Origin: Takakia lepidozioides
Taxonomy: Eukaryota; Streptophyta; Takakiopsida; Takakiales; Takakiaceae
Reading direction: 5' to 3'
DNA length: 64,000 nt
NCBI GenBank assembly: GCA_030704615.1
Contig: CM060731.1
Span: 41,852,001 to 41,916,000 of the forward strand
Below are positions 46,001 through 57,061 of the stretch, piece after piece (the stretch's first letter is position 1; every line of letters begins with the position of its first letter). Position numbers and translations under genes: made by a program. The notes under the pieces were generated by a model. It saw nothing but the letters and a program-made list of their open reading frames with translations. It was not told the origin of the DNA and ran no database searches.

Positions 46001-48634
46001 GTGGATGGCGTGTGGGTGCAGTCCAACCCCAGAGGGCCTGATTTCAAGCGGAAGAGTAGCAACAAGGCACTGTGGATTGATAATCACAAGGAACTTGTGT
46101 GGGTAGATGTTCAACTGGATGCAGCACCGGCACGCCTGTTTGAATTAGGAACCTCCTCCATAACCACAGCTTTTGGCAAAGGAAGAGAGGGATTCCACAA
46201 GAATTCTTCTCACACTTGTGAGGGTGTGCGGAGACTATGTCAGGCAGGACAACTCAAAGAGGCGCTGTGCATTTTGAACAAAGGAGGCATTTTGGCAGAC
46301 TCCGATACTTATGCCTGTCTCTTGCAGAGGTGCATCAAGATGAAGGGTCTGGCAGAGGGAAAGCAGGTGCATGCCCACATTATCCAGAGTGGATTCACTC
46401 CAAACATCTTTCTAGTTAACACCCTCCTCAACATGTATGCCAAGTGTGGAAGCATGGTGGATGCACGCCAAGTGTTTGACAAAATGTCTGAAAGAGATAT
46501 GTTTACGTGGAATATGATAATGGCAGGATATGCTAAGCATGGGTCTGGTAGGGAGGCCTTCAAGATTTATGAGCAAATGATACAGGAAGGGGTGATGCCA
46601 AACAATGTCACATTCACTTGCATTCTCAAGGCGTGTGCCAGCCTAGCAGCCCTAGAAAAGGGCAAAGAGGTCCATGCTGACATCATAAAAGCTGGATTTC
46701 AGCCAGACATCATTCTGGAGAACACCCTTGTTGACATGTATGCCAAATGTGGGAGCATAAAGGATGCTCGTCAATTGTTCGACAGTATGGCTAAGCGAGA
46801 TGTAATATCATGGAATGCAATGATCGCAGGATATGCTCAGCATGGATATGGTATAGAGGCTTTCAAGATGTATGAGCAAATGATAAAGGAAGGGGTAACA
46901 CCTAACCAGATCACCTTTGTTTGCATTCTCAATGCGTGTGCCAACCTGGCAGCACTGGAACAGGGAAAAGAGGTCCATGCTGACATCAACAAAGCTGGAA
47001 TTGAGCCAAATGCAATTTTGGAGACCGCCCTTGTTAACATGTATGCGAAATGTGGGAGCCTGAAGGATGGCCATCAACTGTTCCGCAGTATGACTCAGCA
47101 AAATGTGTTCTCATGGAATGCGATGATTGCAGGATATGCTCAGCAGGGGTGTGGTAGGGACGCTTTGGAGACCTACGAGCAAATGATACGAGAGGGGCTA
47201 GCGCCTGACAGGGTCACATTTGTTTGTGTTCTCAATGCGTGTGCCAGCCTTGCAGCCCTTAAAAAGGGCAAAGAGGTTCATGCGGCCATCATCAAAGCTG
47301 GCATAAAGCCAGACATTATTCTGGGCAACACACTTGTTGACATGTATGCGAAATGTGGGAGCATGAAGGATGCGTATCAAGTCTTTGACAAGATGGTTCC
47401 ACGAAATGTGGTCTCATGGAGTGCGATGATCTCAGGATACGTTCAGTCTGGGTCTGGTAGGGAGGCTTTGGAGACCTATGAGCACATGATCCTTGAAGGG
47501 GTAACACCCAACGAGGTGACGTTCATTTGCGTTCTCAATGCATGTGCTAGCCTGGCAGCACTGGAAAAGGGCAAAGAGGTCCATGCTGCCATCATCAAAG
47601 CTGGAATCGAGTCAAGTACCACTTTGGAGAATACCCTTGTTGACATGTATGCCAAATGTGGGGATGGGAAGGATGCACGTGGAGTGTTTGACTACATGGC
47701 TAAGCGAGATGTGGTCTCGTGGAATGCAATGATAACAGGATATGCTCAGCAAGGGTGTGGTAAGGAGGCCCTTGAACTGTTTCAACACATGCAGCAGGAA
47801 GGCTTCGAGCCAAACGGTATTACCTTCATAAGTGTTCTCTCTGCATGTAGCCATATGGGCCTAGTGAATGAAGGTCGTCATTACTTTGATTCTATAAGTC
47901 GAGATCATGGTCTCACTCCTACAGTTGAACATTTTGGCTGCATGGCGGACCTTCTTGGCCGTGCAGGGCGATTGGATGAGGCAGAGGACTTCATTAACAA
48001 GATGCCGATTGAACCAGGTGCTGCTGTGTGGGGGGGCTTGCTTGGTGCTTGTAGAATTCATGGCAATGTGGAGGTGGCAGAACGTGCAGCAAAATGCATT
48101 CTCAAATACAATCCACAAGACGCTCCAACTTATGTGCTGTTATCAAACATTTATGCTGCGGCTGGCAGGTGGGACGATGCAGCCCAAGTTAGAAAAATAA
48201 TGCAGGACAGAGGTGTCAGAAGGAAGCCAGGGCAAAGCTGCATTGAGGTGGACAACAAAGTGCATACATTTGTTGTTGACGACAAATTGCATCCACAAAT
48301 TGAGGAAATCCATGCTGAGCTGGATAGATTGTCTGGGCAGATGAAGGAGGCTGGGTACGTGCCGGACACGCGCTTCGTGTTACATGATGTGGAAGAGGAG
48401 CAAAAGGAATTTTCTCTCTGCCACCACAGTGAGAAGCTGGCCATTGCTTTTGGGCTGATCAGCACGGCCCCAGGAACACCTCTCCGTGTTATCAAGAACC
48501 TGCGGGTATGTGGTGACTGCCACACAGCCACCAAGTTCATCTCTAAGATTGTTGGGCGAGAAATTGTTGTACGGGATGCCAACCGCTTTCACCACTTCAA
48601 AGATGGGGTTTGTTCTTGCGGGGAGTACTGGTGA
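46001..48634 (+). CDS. DYW-class pentatricopeptide repeat protein (organellar C-to-U RNA editing factor)
   Basis: One exon of 877 codons. From about residue 70 there are five or six P-L-S triplets of about 101 residues, each with variants of LAALEKGKEVHADIIKAG, TLVDMYAKCGSIKDARQLFD and VSWNAMIAGYAQHGYG. The E and E+ regions lie at about 615-745 (LLGRAGRLDEAEDFINKMP, AAGRWDDAAQVRKIM). The DYW domain starts with PGQSCIEV and carries the deaminase HSE of CHHSEKLAIAFG, the CGDC zinc pair, HHFKDG and CSC, ending EYW rather than DYW. The family edits specific C residues in mitochondrial or plastid RNA. ATG 46001 is the first in frame; residues 1-60 are not a clear transit peptide, so a short upstream exon is possible. 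Decayed relatives lie at 28.4 and 58.9-60.9 kb. Confidence 0.92.
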   Translation: MDGVWVQSNPRGPDFKRKSSNKALWIDNHKELVWVDVQLDAAPARLFELGTSSITTAFGKGREGFHKNSSHTCEGVRRLCQAGQLKEALCILNKGGILADSDTYACLLQRCIKMKGLAEGKQVHAHIIQSGFTPNIFLVNTLLNMYAKCGSMVDARQVFDKMSERDMFTWNMIMAGYAKHGSGREAFKIYEQMIQEGVMPNNVTFTCILKACASLAALEKGKEVHADIIKAGFQPDIILENTLVDMYAKCGSIKDARQLFDSMAKRDVISWNAMIAGYAQHGYGIEAFKMYEQMIKEGVTPNQITFVCILNACANLAALEQGKEVHADINKAGIEPNAILETALVNMYAKCGSLKDGHQLFRSMTQQNVFSWNAMIAGYAQQGCGRDALETYEQMIREGLAPDRVTFVCVLNACASLAALKKGKEVHAAIIKAGIKPDIILGNTLVDMYAKCGSMKDAYQVFDKMVPRNVVSWSAMISGYVQSGSGREALETYEHMILEGVTPNEVTFICVLNACASLAALEKGKEVHAAIIKAGIESSTTLENTLVDMYAKCGDGKDARGVFDYMAKRDVVSWNAMITGYAQQGCGKEALELFQHMQQEGFEPNGITFISVLSACSHMGLVNEGRHYFDSISRDHGLTPTVEHFGCMADLLGRAGRLDEAEDFINKMPIEPGAAVWGGLLGACRIHGNVEVAERAAKCILKYNPQDAPTYVLLSNIYAAAGRWDDAAQVRKIMQDRGVRRKPGQSCIEVDNKVHTFVVDDKLHPQIEEIHAELDRLSGQMKEAGYVPDTRFVLHDVEEEQKEFSLCHHSEKLAIAFGLISTAPGTPLRVIKNLRVCGDCHTATKFISKIVGREIVVRDANRFHHFKDGVCSCGEYW

Positions 48635-49396
48635 AATGACTTGTTAGAACTATGCAGCTGCTTGGTTCTTTTGCCGTTCCCTGTCAACGGTAACTATGAC
48701 ATCACATCCAGAAGCTTGTGGACCACTCATTCAATAAAACAAGAAACCAAAGGAATACGACAACATGAATCTAAGCCTTCCATGACCATTCTACTGACCC
48801 AGAAACATTCAGCATTCAGAACATTCAGAAACACTCTAGAAATCTGAGCTCTTGGGTCCCTCCTACTCACAACACAGTCCACTCCCATGCACCCAAATGA
48901 AAATCCTTCCTGCAGAATTTCTTTGGGTTCTGAATATATTAAATGGGGACAGAGGCCCTTTTCTTCAAATTAGAACCCACGGTGAAAATAACCTTGTAAA
49001 GCTGAAAGGAGACATACCTAGGCAACAGTGCCAAGGGAGAACGGAAGACCACAAACACTTGAATATGTACCCCTGGCAGTCAAAAATGGTAGACAGGAAA
49101 GATTGCCAGCATGCATCCAGCATCAAACAACTGCCTACTGTAATCAAATCAGTTTCTGCAAGTGACATAGACTACCAACAGTGGATCGTAACAAGGATAT
49201 TGTCAGTGGGGATGGAAGTACCAAGGTCCTCTTCTCAGCTGAGGGAAATCTCTTGCACAGTTCGCAAAGTGGGTGGAACTTCTGAGGGTATCACTAGTGC
49301 TCTAATGATATCGTCATAGAGTGCAATGTGTGCTTGACAGTAGTATTCGCTGCCTGGGCTGTAGTCGTGGATGCAAACTCCTAATCAAGTACAACT
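48635..49396. other. Intergenic region between PPR and methyltransferase genes
   Basis: This holds the 3' region of the PPR gene and the presumed promoter of the next gene. A plus frame at 48852-49319 has no similarity. Confidence 0.4.
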
Positions 49397-52300
49397 ATGG
49401 ATATCTCCCCCGTGTTGCAAACAAAAGTACAGTTCAAAGGTCTCCATCGCCGTGATCTCTGTTCGTCTCCGATACAATTTCCTCAACATGTAAATTCTCC
49501 AGGGATATATGTTTCCTGTCCGTGCTTCGATGTAGGAGGGTTTAACAAGCAACGCAACAGCTTTACGGTCGTCACTGCCAGAGTGGGCGTTTCAAACCTG
49601 GAGAGTAACAACAATGATGGTGAAAGTGGGCCTCTGCACAGCCAGTTTCGATGGATCGAGGATGGGGGTGGAGGGCCGAAGGTTTTTCATGGATCGAGGG
49701 AGAGAGAGTGTAGGAAATTATTCGCGAGGAAGCTGGAAGGAGAGGAAAGGCGAGGAAGACCACGAAGTTACAGAGAGAGCCTGGAAACGGCAAATAGAGA
49801 AAGGGACAAACTCGAAGGATTCCCTGGAGGTGCTGATCACAGAGTGAAAGAGGATGGAGGACGAGGAAGAGATACTGTCGACAAAGGAAGAGCAGGAATA
49901 GAAGAGAACCGTGATGGAAGAGGCAAATATGGAGGAAGGATATCGATACAGGAGCGGATAGATCGGCGAGGAAGAGATATCCAAGGTAGGTCGAAAAGCG
50001 TGGAACAAGAAAGGAGACAGGAGGGAGAGAAGAGGAGAGAGAGAGCAGAGCCAGAGTTAGCCGGGCACATAGATGTGATTACCAGTGCGGCCAATGCATA
50101 TGTGAAGCATTTGGTGAAGCTGCGGCAGAGTGCTAGCTATCGGCATTCATCTGGCTCTGTTATAGTTGTGGGCTCCATTCCTCTGAGGTATTTCTCGATG
50201 ATGTATTGTGAGTATCCACCAGAGAATAAGCTCACGTACGTCGAGGCCACGATTATAGGGACTTGTTAATGAGTCCTTCGACTCTGTGTTTCTCTTTTCC
50301 CCTCACTCCCTTCAAATCCATCAAGGGATTTGTGCCTGTACCTCTGTTTACCAACTTTGAAAATCTCGAGGCTGAGCCAAAAGTCCAAGTCCTTTTGGGG
50401 CCTATTTATTGGGCAAATCACACACAGCAGATTGATGCTTGTGTAAAGGGATTTCTAGAGGATATCTGGAAAACTCGGATCAATTGTCTGTTCCAAGGTA
50501 AGTCATACTACAGGCGTCAGCCCCTGACAAAGGTGGTTTCTGTCCCTTTGTGTTCCGCTCAAACTGGGCGCAGGGTCAATGGCCACAAGGCTACAGCAAA
50601 CATTGTCTTATGAGTACATTCTCTCCCCCTCACTACCTCCGTCTTTTGATTTCCTCGGAAAGGGTTTAGGGCATAGCAAGGACCCATGGGTGGACCTCTT
50701 CTCACAGTACTTTGGGAACATGACAAGTGGCCTCTTCCTGCATGTAATTGTCTGTCCTAAATCATAGGGTTTAGCAGGATTATAGAGGCCCCACAATAGG
50801 GCTGGAGAGCAAAAGTTACCACAACACCGAGCTCAAGGATAATGTGGCATGTTCAGTTGCACTAAAACTCATGTATCGTCTGTACATAACTTATCTAGTG
50901 GTGATTGTTACTTGGGTATGAATCAATTTCAGTCTACGATCAAAATTTTAGAACTGAACCTGTTTGTGTGGCTATTGTCAAAGGGAGATCTGTGAAGTCT
51001 ATGCAAAGGAAGGGATAAGCAACCACCAGCCTGTTGAGGTCCTATTGATACTGGAGGGGGCAGCTGTGCCAGCTGGGCTTAGCTCATGTCCACAGAGGAT
51101 CGTACATGTGAGCGATGCTGTGATGCGTAAGGTGTCAGGTGTTGATTCTTCACAAGGGGTTGAAGCCGTTGGGGTGCTGCAGCTACCCACTTCCTTCTGC
51201 AACTTGGAGGAGGTGGAGGATTCATTTGCAACAGCTACTATTTGGTGTTGTTCTCCACATCGTGTGCTGGTGCTTGATGCTATTCAGGTCAGACTTCTCT
51301 TTCTCTCTCTTTCTTGTTCTTGTTCCCTCTAGACCTATATTTCTCTCCTCTTTCTTGTTTCTCTTTCTGCCAAGAGACGGCTCATCACCACCAGAAACTT
51401 TTGGTTTCCAAGACCAGAAATGTTTGGCAGTTTAGCTTCCTGAAGAACTGTCGTCATTTTTGTCGTGTAGTTCTACTGTATATTGCAGGCCTTCCTCTGT
51501 CTTTTGAACATAATATATTTCTTTACTCATCTTCCTTCCTGTGTCTCTTATCAGGGACAACGTCATAACGATGCCTTCCTTCCTCTCTACTAAGTTCTCC
51601 ACATCCATCATGAGGGATTTGGGTAACTTCAGAGTTGGAGTTCTCTCCCATGTGCCAATACAAGGAGTGGGGGGCAGAGGGGTGCAGAATGGGTGATGGT
51701 AGGCTAGACAGGAAGATGGAATAAAAACCCAGTAGGTTTTGTCTATTTCTACCACCTGTGAAATTTATTCTAATACCCGACCTACTACAAGATCGGGGAA
51801 GATTTTGGTCTTAAAACAGATTCCTCGTCCCTGGCAGAGGCCTTTATTTATGAAGACCTGAAGCTCTTAGTGGCGAGTTGCTTGGGAGGCACTGTGTCTT
51901 TGTGTAACATTTGGACTTCCCATTTATTCTTTTGTTTCTGCACTTCTACATGTTTACTATGTGTGGAGATTCTAGATTCATAACATGCTGGAGGCATCTT
52001 TGGCATGTACAGGATCCAGGCAACCTAGGTACTCTGTTACGGACTGCGGCTGCTTTTGGTTGGGTATGTGATTCCCAATTCTTCTCTCGCTCTCACACAC
52101 CAGCTTGGTCATCAGAGTACTGTTGGAATCACTATGATTTCTCAACACTGCATTACTTTCCAAGGGCTGTATTTAGTAGCTCTACTGTGCATCCCTCCTT
52201 ATGACTGTCTCTTTTGTGTTTTGAGGAAACTTGATGCAAGAGTCAGGATGTAGTTGATTCATATGACAGCCATGATATGATTGATGTTCAAACAATGGTT

Positions 52301-52846
52301 CTCCAGGATGGAGTTTTCTTGTTACCGGGCTGCTGCGACCCGTTCAATGAGAAAGCTTTGAGGGCATCAAGGGGGGCATGCTTTCGGATACCAATTGCTA
52401 CCGGTCAATGGAACCAATTGCGGGCATTTGCAGACACTAATCGGATGAAGCTCTATGCCGGTGAGCCAGAATCAGAGAACTCGGTATCTTTGAGCAAGAC
52501 AACTGCTCGGAGGGACGAAGGTTGCGACCAACCAGAGCTCCTCAGAGCATTGGTGGATGGTGATAGGGGGAAGGAGCATGGAGAGTCCGAGGCACTGACA
52601 GTGGCTGCTGGTTGTACATCAATTCTAGATTCGCTGGCAACTGCTGCAGCAGAAGATGCTTTGTGCTTGGTGCTAGGCAGTGAAGGACAGGGTCTCTCGG
52701 AGGTTGCTAGAGAGGCCTGTGACTATGTGGCTATACCGATGCCTGGTCAATTTGAGTCGTTGAATGTTGCTATAGCAGGTGGGATATTATTGTTTTTGAT
52801 GAAGTGTGGTTTGCCCTTCCCCAGTTCTCCGAATAAACATTTGTGA
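49397..52846 (+). CDS. SpoU/TrmH-type RNA 2'-O-ribose methyltransferase, probably organellar
   Basis: Four exons can be read: 49397-50187, 50984-51287, 52012-52062 and 52307-52846 (561 codons), all GT..AG with consistent phases. Residues 1 to about 60 are rich in Ser and hydroxylated or basic residues, like a transit peptide. Residues about 95-225 are an Arg/Glu/Gly-rich linker. The substrate-binding part begins ITSAANAYVKHLVKLRQSAS. The knotted SPOUT core has motif 1 DPGNLGTLLRTAAAFGW (366-382), GVFLLPGCCDPFNEKALRAS, motif 2 LVLGSEGQGLS (about 503-513) and motif 3 IPMPGQFESLNVAIAGGILL. These match plant TrmH-like proteins that methylate organellar rRNA or tRNA with S-adenosylmethionine. The linker region has an unusually long charged stretch. 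Confidence 0.9.
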
Positions 52847-53225
52847 CTAGATACTGGTAATGTCGATAGCTTTTGCTAGTTGTTAGGAACGGGCGGAGCT
52901 TCTCCTAGTGTCACTAACAGTGGATCGTCCTTGATCTCCAATCTCTATCACACCAGAAATTGTGGAGTAGGCTGGATATCTCTCAGCAGTGCTACCCAGT
53001 TCCACTCAGTGCAAAGTCGAGACTGCAAGATTTGTAGTCAGAAGCCAGACCAAGCACACTACCATACTAAAGCAAGACAAGTTTCGACAGATTCTAAGAT
53101 CAGACAAGAACCAACCCTTTCAACTCCGTGCAAATTTAACACATTGCCAGGGCACCATTGCTTCACAGGTAGCAAGCAGCCGCCTCCTCCTTTGGGAGCA
53201 TAAATTATGGTGTCTCCTGATCCCC
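52847..53225. other. 3' region of the methyltransferase gene, no gene seen
   Basis: A plus frame at 52880-53203 shows no similarity. AATAAACATTTG at 52830-52842 overlaps the last codons. Confidence 0.4.
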
Positions 53226-53227
53226 AT

Positions 53228-53485
53228 GACTACTGTGGAAGGTGGACACTTTGAACCCTAGATCACCTCGGTTATGCACAGGCAACTGGGCTACCTCCTC
53301 TAGTGCAATTCAAACACAATGAAGTATGTCATTCCTGCAAAACAGAAATCAAAAGGGTGGCGTCAAGTAGAGAGAGGATCAAGGAAGCGTTGGAGTGGGG
53401 ATATTTGAACACCAGATCACCTACAGGCAAGGCACAAACTCCCAACCACTAGGCTACCTGCCCTAGTGCGTGTCAGGAAGGGTAT
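53228..53485 (-). repeat. Pair of tRNA-like SINE heads
   Basis: On the minus strand two similar blocks follow one another: GGTAGCCTAGTGGTTGGGAG with a later GGTGATCTGGTGTTCAAA (about 53475-53400), and GGTAGCCCAGTTGCCTGTGC with GGTGATCTAGGGTTCAAAG (about 53300-53245). GGTAGCCTAGTGG and GGGTTCAAA resemble pol III A and B boxes of tRNA-derived SINEs. Confidence 0.5.
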
Positions 53486-54435
53486 AGCTAGCCGCAGTGG
53501 GTCACATGGGGCGAGCCGCGCCACTGACAGACCGCACGTGCGTGTGGGCCTTCTCCGTCGCTCACATCTCCCAGCAACCAATCCGCCCACGACACCCCCA
53601 CTTATTTTCACGCAGATATTTCCAAAATTTCAAGACGTTCTGCCTACTTATACGATATTTTACATATATATATTGATTAATTAATTGCCTGATACGGCTT
53701 ATGTCGCTTATCGGACTATAAGTCATGATACGTCCAGTAGGATGAGGAAACGTGGCGAGGCGCTGACGTGCGGATAGATGTGGAGATACCATGTCGCACG
53801 CCAACGACACGCGCGACCTGCTGCTCCTCATCCATCCACTTGATGGATGTCGTCCACGGGCTAAACTCTGACAATGAATTTAATTAGAAAATATGTAAGA
53901 GATATAATAATAATAAATTTATATTGGTTGAATCTTGCTTGACGTCTATATATCTATATATATCTATATATAGAGGATAAAAACAGATTTATTTTTATTT
54001 TTTTTAAAGGACAGTCTGAGAGAGACCTAAGAATTTTATTCATGAGGAAAAAGTAACCTCACATGACATGCCATGGAGGCTGATGAAAGGGACGCCGCCC
54101 TAAGCCTGGACCAGACAAAGTATCACTCCCTAGAGAAAATCAATCATAGGGGGAACACAAGGCCACGGCGAACCTCTAGCGATCATGGAATTCTAGATTT
54201 TCAAGAGCTAACTTCTGCAAAACAGCTGGTCAAATATGGGGGTTGGCACCGCGTGAGCACAAACGGCATCAGCAAAACAAAAATCGATGCGTGAGCAGCA
54301 TCTACGGTTATAGGGGTGATATGTACATCAGCGGGAAATAATACATAGGTTTTACTGCATTAATATGGTCTCCATGGTGTCAAAATATAATCTTAAACAT
54401 ATAGAAGGAGCTTGAAAGGGAGAAACCTTAAAAAA
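53486..54435. other. AT-rich spacer, no gene
   Basis: It contains TATATATCTATATATATCTA at about 53946-53972 and a T-rich run at 53990-54005 that could be the reversed poly-A of a retroposon. No gene is recognised. Confidence 0.5.
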
Positions 54436-54461
54436 AACAAAAAACAAAACCAAACCCCAAT

Positions 54462-54735
54462 TTCGTCGACGAAACCAAGTTTCGCTAGCAAAACCCGTTT
54501 CCATTTCGTTGGCGAAACCCGTGGTTCTTGGAGATGTTCTACACACAATGTTACCAAATGCCACATTGTTTACGTGCGCTGATCTTTTGAGTTCTGGCAA
54601 ATATAGTTGTGGGTCTTTGTGCTCACGCGAGTTAAGCTTTGGACGATTAATTTCATGATTTTTTTCGCGTGAGCACAGTTTTCAGATAGATTCGTATTTC
54701 TTACCGCGTGAGCGCATTTTGGTTTCGCAAGCGCA
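54462..54735. repeat. Cluster of TTTCG..CGAAA palindromes and GCGTGAGC words
   Basis: Three near-palindromes follow each other: TTTCGTCGACGAAA, TTTCGCTAGCAAAA and TTTCGTTGGCGAAA. Then come GCGTGAGC/GCTCACGC words at about 54618, 54668 and 54711; the same word also occurs at 54251 and 54290. No gene is present and the origin is unclear. Confidence 0.6.
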
Positions 54736-54893
54736 TATTCTTCAGAATCCTTTGGAATATTTGGAATATTCTTTTGTGCTCATGCTAGTGTGAGCATGCT
54801 CACATGCTACCTAACCTCGTCAAATATTTTGACCTCATTAACTGTTAACACTGTCACAAGTCACAACGCTGCTAAAGCAAACTAATTTGTTGA

Positions 54894-54895
54894 CC

Positions 54896-54927
<32 letters not shown>

Positions 54928-54946
54928 ATATATATATATATAAAGG
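54894..54946. repeat. Poly-A tract followed by (TA)n
   Basis: A run of about 28 A is followed by TCTATATATATATATATAAA. It is probably the tail of a retroposon on the plus strand, the body of which I cannot identify. Confidence 0.8.
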
Positions 54947-55661
54947 AAATAACTGTCTATAGTCTATACTATAACAGATTTGTCTTACTATAACAGTTAG
55001 ATTAGGATTAGGATTAGGATTTCAGCTTGGTGATGTGATAGGTTTGGGTAATCTGGGTGGATTGGGATCTAAATGCCCACTATGACAATGCCCACATGGC
55101 CTCTTGTTTAGATGAAGGTCCCTAAACGCCGGATCGACCCATTTTGGGTCGCACCTTGTTTTTCAAATAGCCATATCTTCTTGGATCCGTATCTGATTGG
55201 ATTTTGGTAAACAGCAAAATTATAGCCCTCAAGTCAGGCTTTCCAATGGCACCTTCCCGAGGCTGATGGGTGTAGATGGCAGGAAGCTATGGTGATCTGC
55301 GCGGCCGAAATGGTTAATTTCGAGCAGATCGTCAGTTGGATATGGTTTGCCGCTGCCCGAATCTTGGGCAAGGTGCGGGTACCTGCCCACGCTGGCACGT
55401 CAGGGAGCCCTACGAGATGGGGGGTTGTGGGGGACCTACCCTCTGCACGGTCTGCAATGAATGCAGGCTGCCAAGGGGGGCTAACCGCCGCTCCACATGA
55501 CTGGCTCTGGAGGGTGACCCAGATTCCCATGGGACATGCCCTGAGAAACATGGGGCGATGCAGAATTACATGTCTTGGCAAAGGAAATCCAAATCTGAGG
55601 GGATTTTCAAGATGAATTGAAAAATAAATTCAGGAATACAATCCCAACTTGATTTTAGGAC
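54947..55661. other. Spacer, no gene
   Basis: It includes a short GGATTA tandem (about 55000-55020) and a GC-rich block with frames on both strands (55234-55615) lacking similarity. Confidence 0.4.
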
Positions 55662-55669
55662 GTTGGGAC

Positions 55670-56175
55670 CAGTGTTGTTCTAGTATCAGTGTTAGGACAT
55701 ACCAGACTGGTCCTGGTACCAGACGTATCACAATAAATTTATACCAGTCTGGTCTATATAATGGTGGATGTATAATTCTCTACATACTGGTATGAGTATG
55801 AGTATCATGACCACAATATCAGCTGGTACGAGATATCAATTCTGGTATCATTCCAAAGCCATCTTGAATTACAAGTTTATCACTAGCAAGTATCAAGTGA
55901 AAACAAATAAAATATAAATAAAGAAATAAATATACATAAGTACAAGTATGTAGGCATATATACACATAAATTAATATAGTATACATACCAGAGTAAATGA
56001 GGAAGACGGCGGGGAAGTACTGGTATTGAGGCTGGTATGAAAAAACTGATACCAGCCTGGTCTGGTATATGACCCAGTATTCTCCCAAATGATACCAAAC
56101 TGGTCTGGTATCTAATACCAGTGCATATAGCAGTATTTTATACCAGTCCTTCACCTATATACCAGACCAACACTG
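55670..56175. mobile_element. hAT-type nonautonomous element (MITE)
   Basis: The 506-bp element starts CAGTGTTGTTCTAGTAT and ends with the inverted form (reverse complement CAGTGTTGGTCTGGTAT; two mismatches in 17). It is flanked by a perfect 8-bp duplication GTTGGGAC (55662-55669 and 56176-56183), typical of hAT transposition. The interior repeats TACCAGnCTGGT-type half-palindromes about a dozen times, which could be subterminal transposase-binding sites. Confidence 0.88.
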
Positions 56176-56535
56176 GTTGGGACTGTTCAGTTTTCCAAAA
56201 AACACACCCATGTTTTCCCCAAAATAAAAAAGGTGGCAACATACATAAAATGAACTTTGTGGACCCCCCTCCGGATCACTACAAAGCAGGTATAATCAAA
56301 TCTTGTCCAAAAACTCTGCAACTTTAGGAGACTCGGGTGGCCAACATCATGAGACATGTCCATGTAAAATTTTAACTCAATTGGACCAGCGACCATTTAG
56401 GAATTTCAATAATATTTGTCAGGGGTCGCTCCTAAAAACTAGAAATAAAAATAAAAATAAAATCATCATGCTAAACTCTGGTGCTTTGGCGGCCTAAATG
56501 TTATTGTACACAAGAGGTATAGTAATAATAGGGCG

Positions 56536-56640
56536 GTAGCCACAAGGTGAAGTGGCTCTCAGTTACGCCAACTACACTCCCTCGTCCTGAGCTCAAATCA
56601 CCATTGTTTACATCAGCGATCCTTTTATTGGCTGATGGTT
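56536..56640 (+). repeat. SINE-like head (candidate)
   Basis: GGTAGCCACAAGGTGAAGTG followed about 40 bases later by GAGCTCAAATCACC resembles spaced A and B boxes of a tRNA-derived SINE. Support is weak. Confidence 0.35.
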
Positions 56641-56827
56641 AAAGGAAATGAGGTTGACAAAAACGTTGGATTTCGCCAAAATCTGATCTGGTCGGCGCAT
56701 CCTTCGGTCGGCAAAAGGGAGACACATGTCGCCATCTTGGTGGGTTAGAATGGAGGTCCAGATCGCTATGTGGTCTCCCATTCCGCACATAACACCCAAA
56801 TATCATTTCGAGTCCACCAAGGTTTAT

Positions 56828-57055
56828 ATATATATATTCAAAAAAAGAAACCTGGGAGCGACTGCTCACAATTCAGGTCCTCGAGGAGGGGGGAAAATTA
56901 ACCCCCTTTCAGATAAGCCATTGGGCACATAGGAGGGAAACATCACCGCCAGACCAACTGGTCACGAACAATCCACACACCGCGAAGGGCAACGGGTTCG
57001 AACCCTGAACCACCAGGGTGACACACTATGCACTTACCAGCTGAGCTCTGACCGT
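56828..57055 (-). repeat. tRNA-derived SINE
   Basis: On the minus strand GGTCAGAGCTCAGCTGGTAA (about 57053-57034) is a tRNA-like 5' end with an A box. GGGTTCGAACCC (57005-56994) is a perfect B box. About 150 bases of unrelated body follow, ending in a T-rich run and (TA)n at about 56850-56825. The region between the boxes does not fold into a normal anticodon arm, so it is not a tRNA gene. Confidence 0.65.
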
Positions 57056-57061
57056 TCCATC

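Noticed and set aside
50263-50613. 116-codon frame within intron 1 of the methyltransferase gene
   Set aside because: Exon 1 to exon 2 joins perfectly in frame and similarity without it. The frame matches nothing recognised.
54998-55022. Telomere-like GGATTA repeat
   Set aside because: The unit is not the plant TTTAGGG type and there are only about four copies.
56990-57055. tRNA gene on the minus strand
   Set aside because: A and B boxes are good but the middle does not form a normal anticodon arm, and an unrelated body with a T-rich/TA tail follows, so a SINE fits better.
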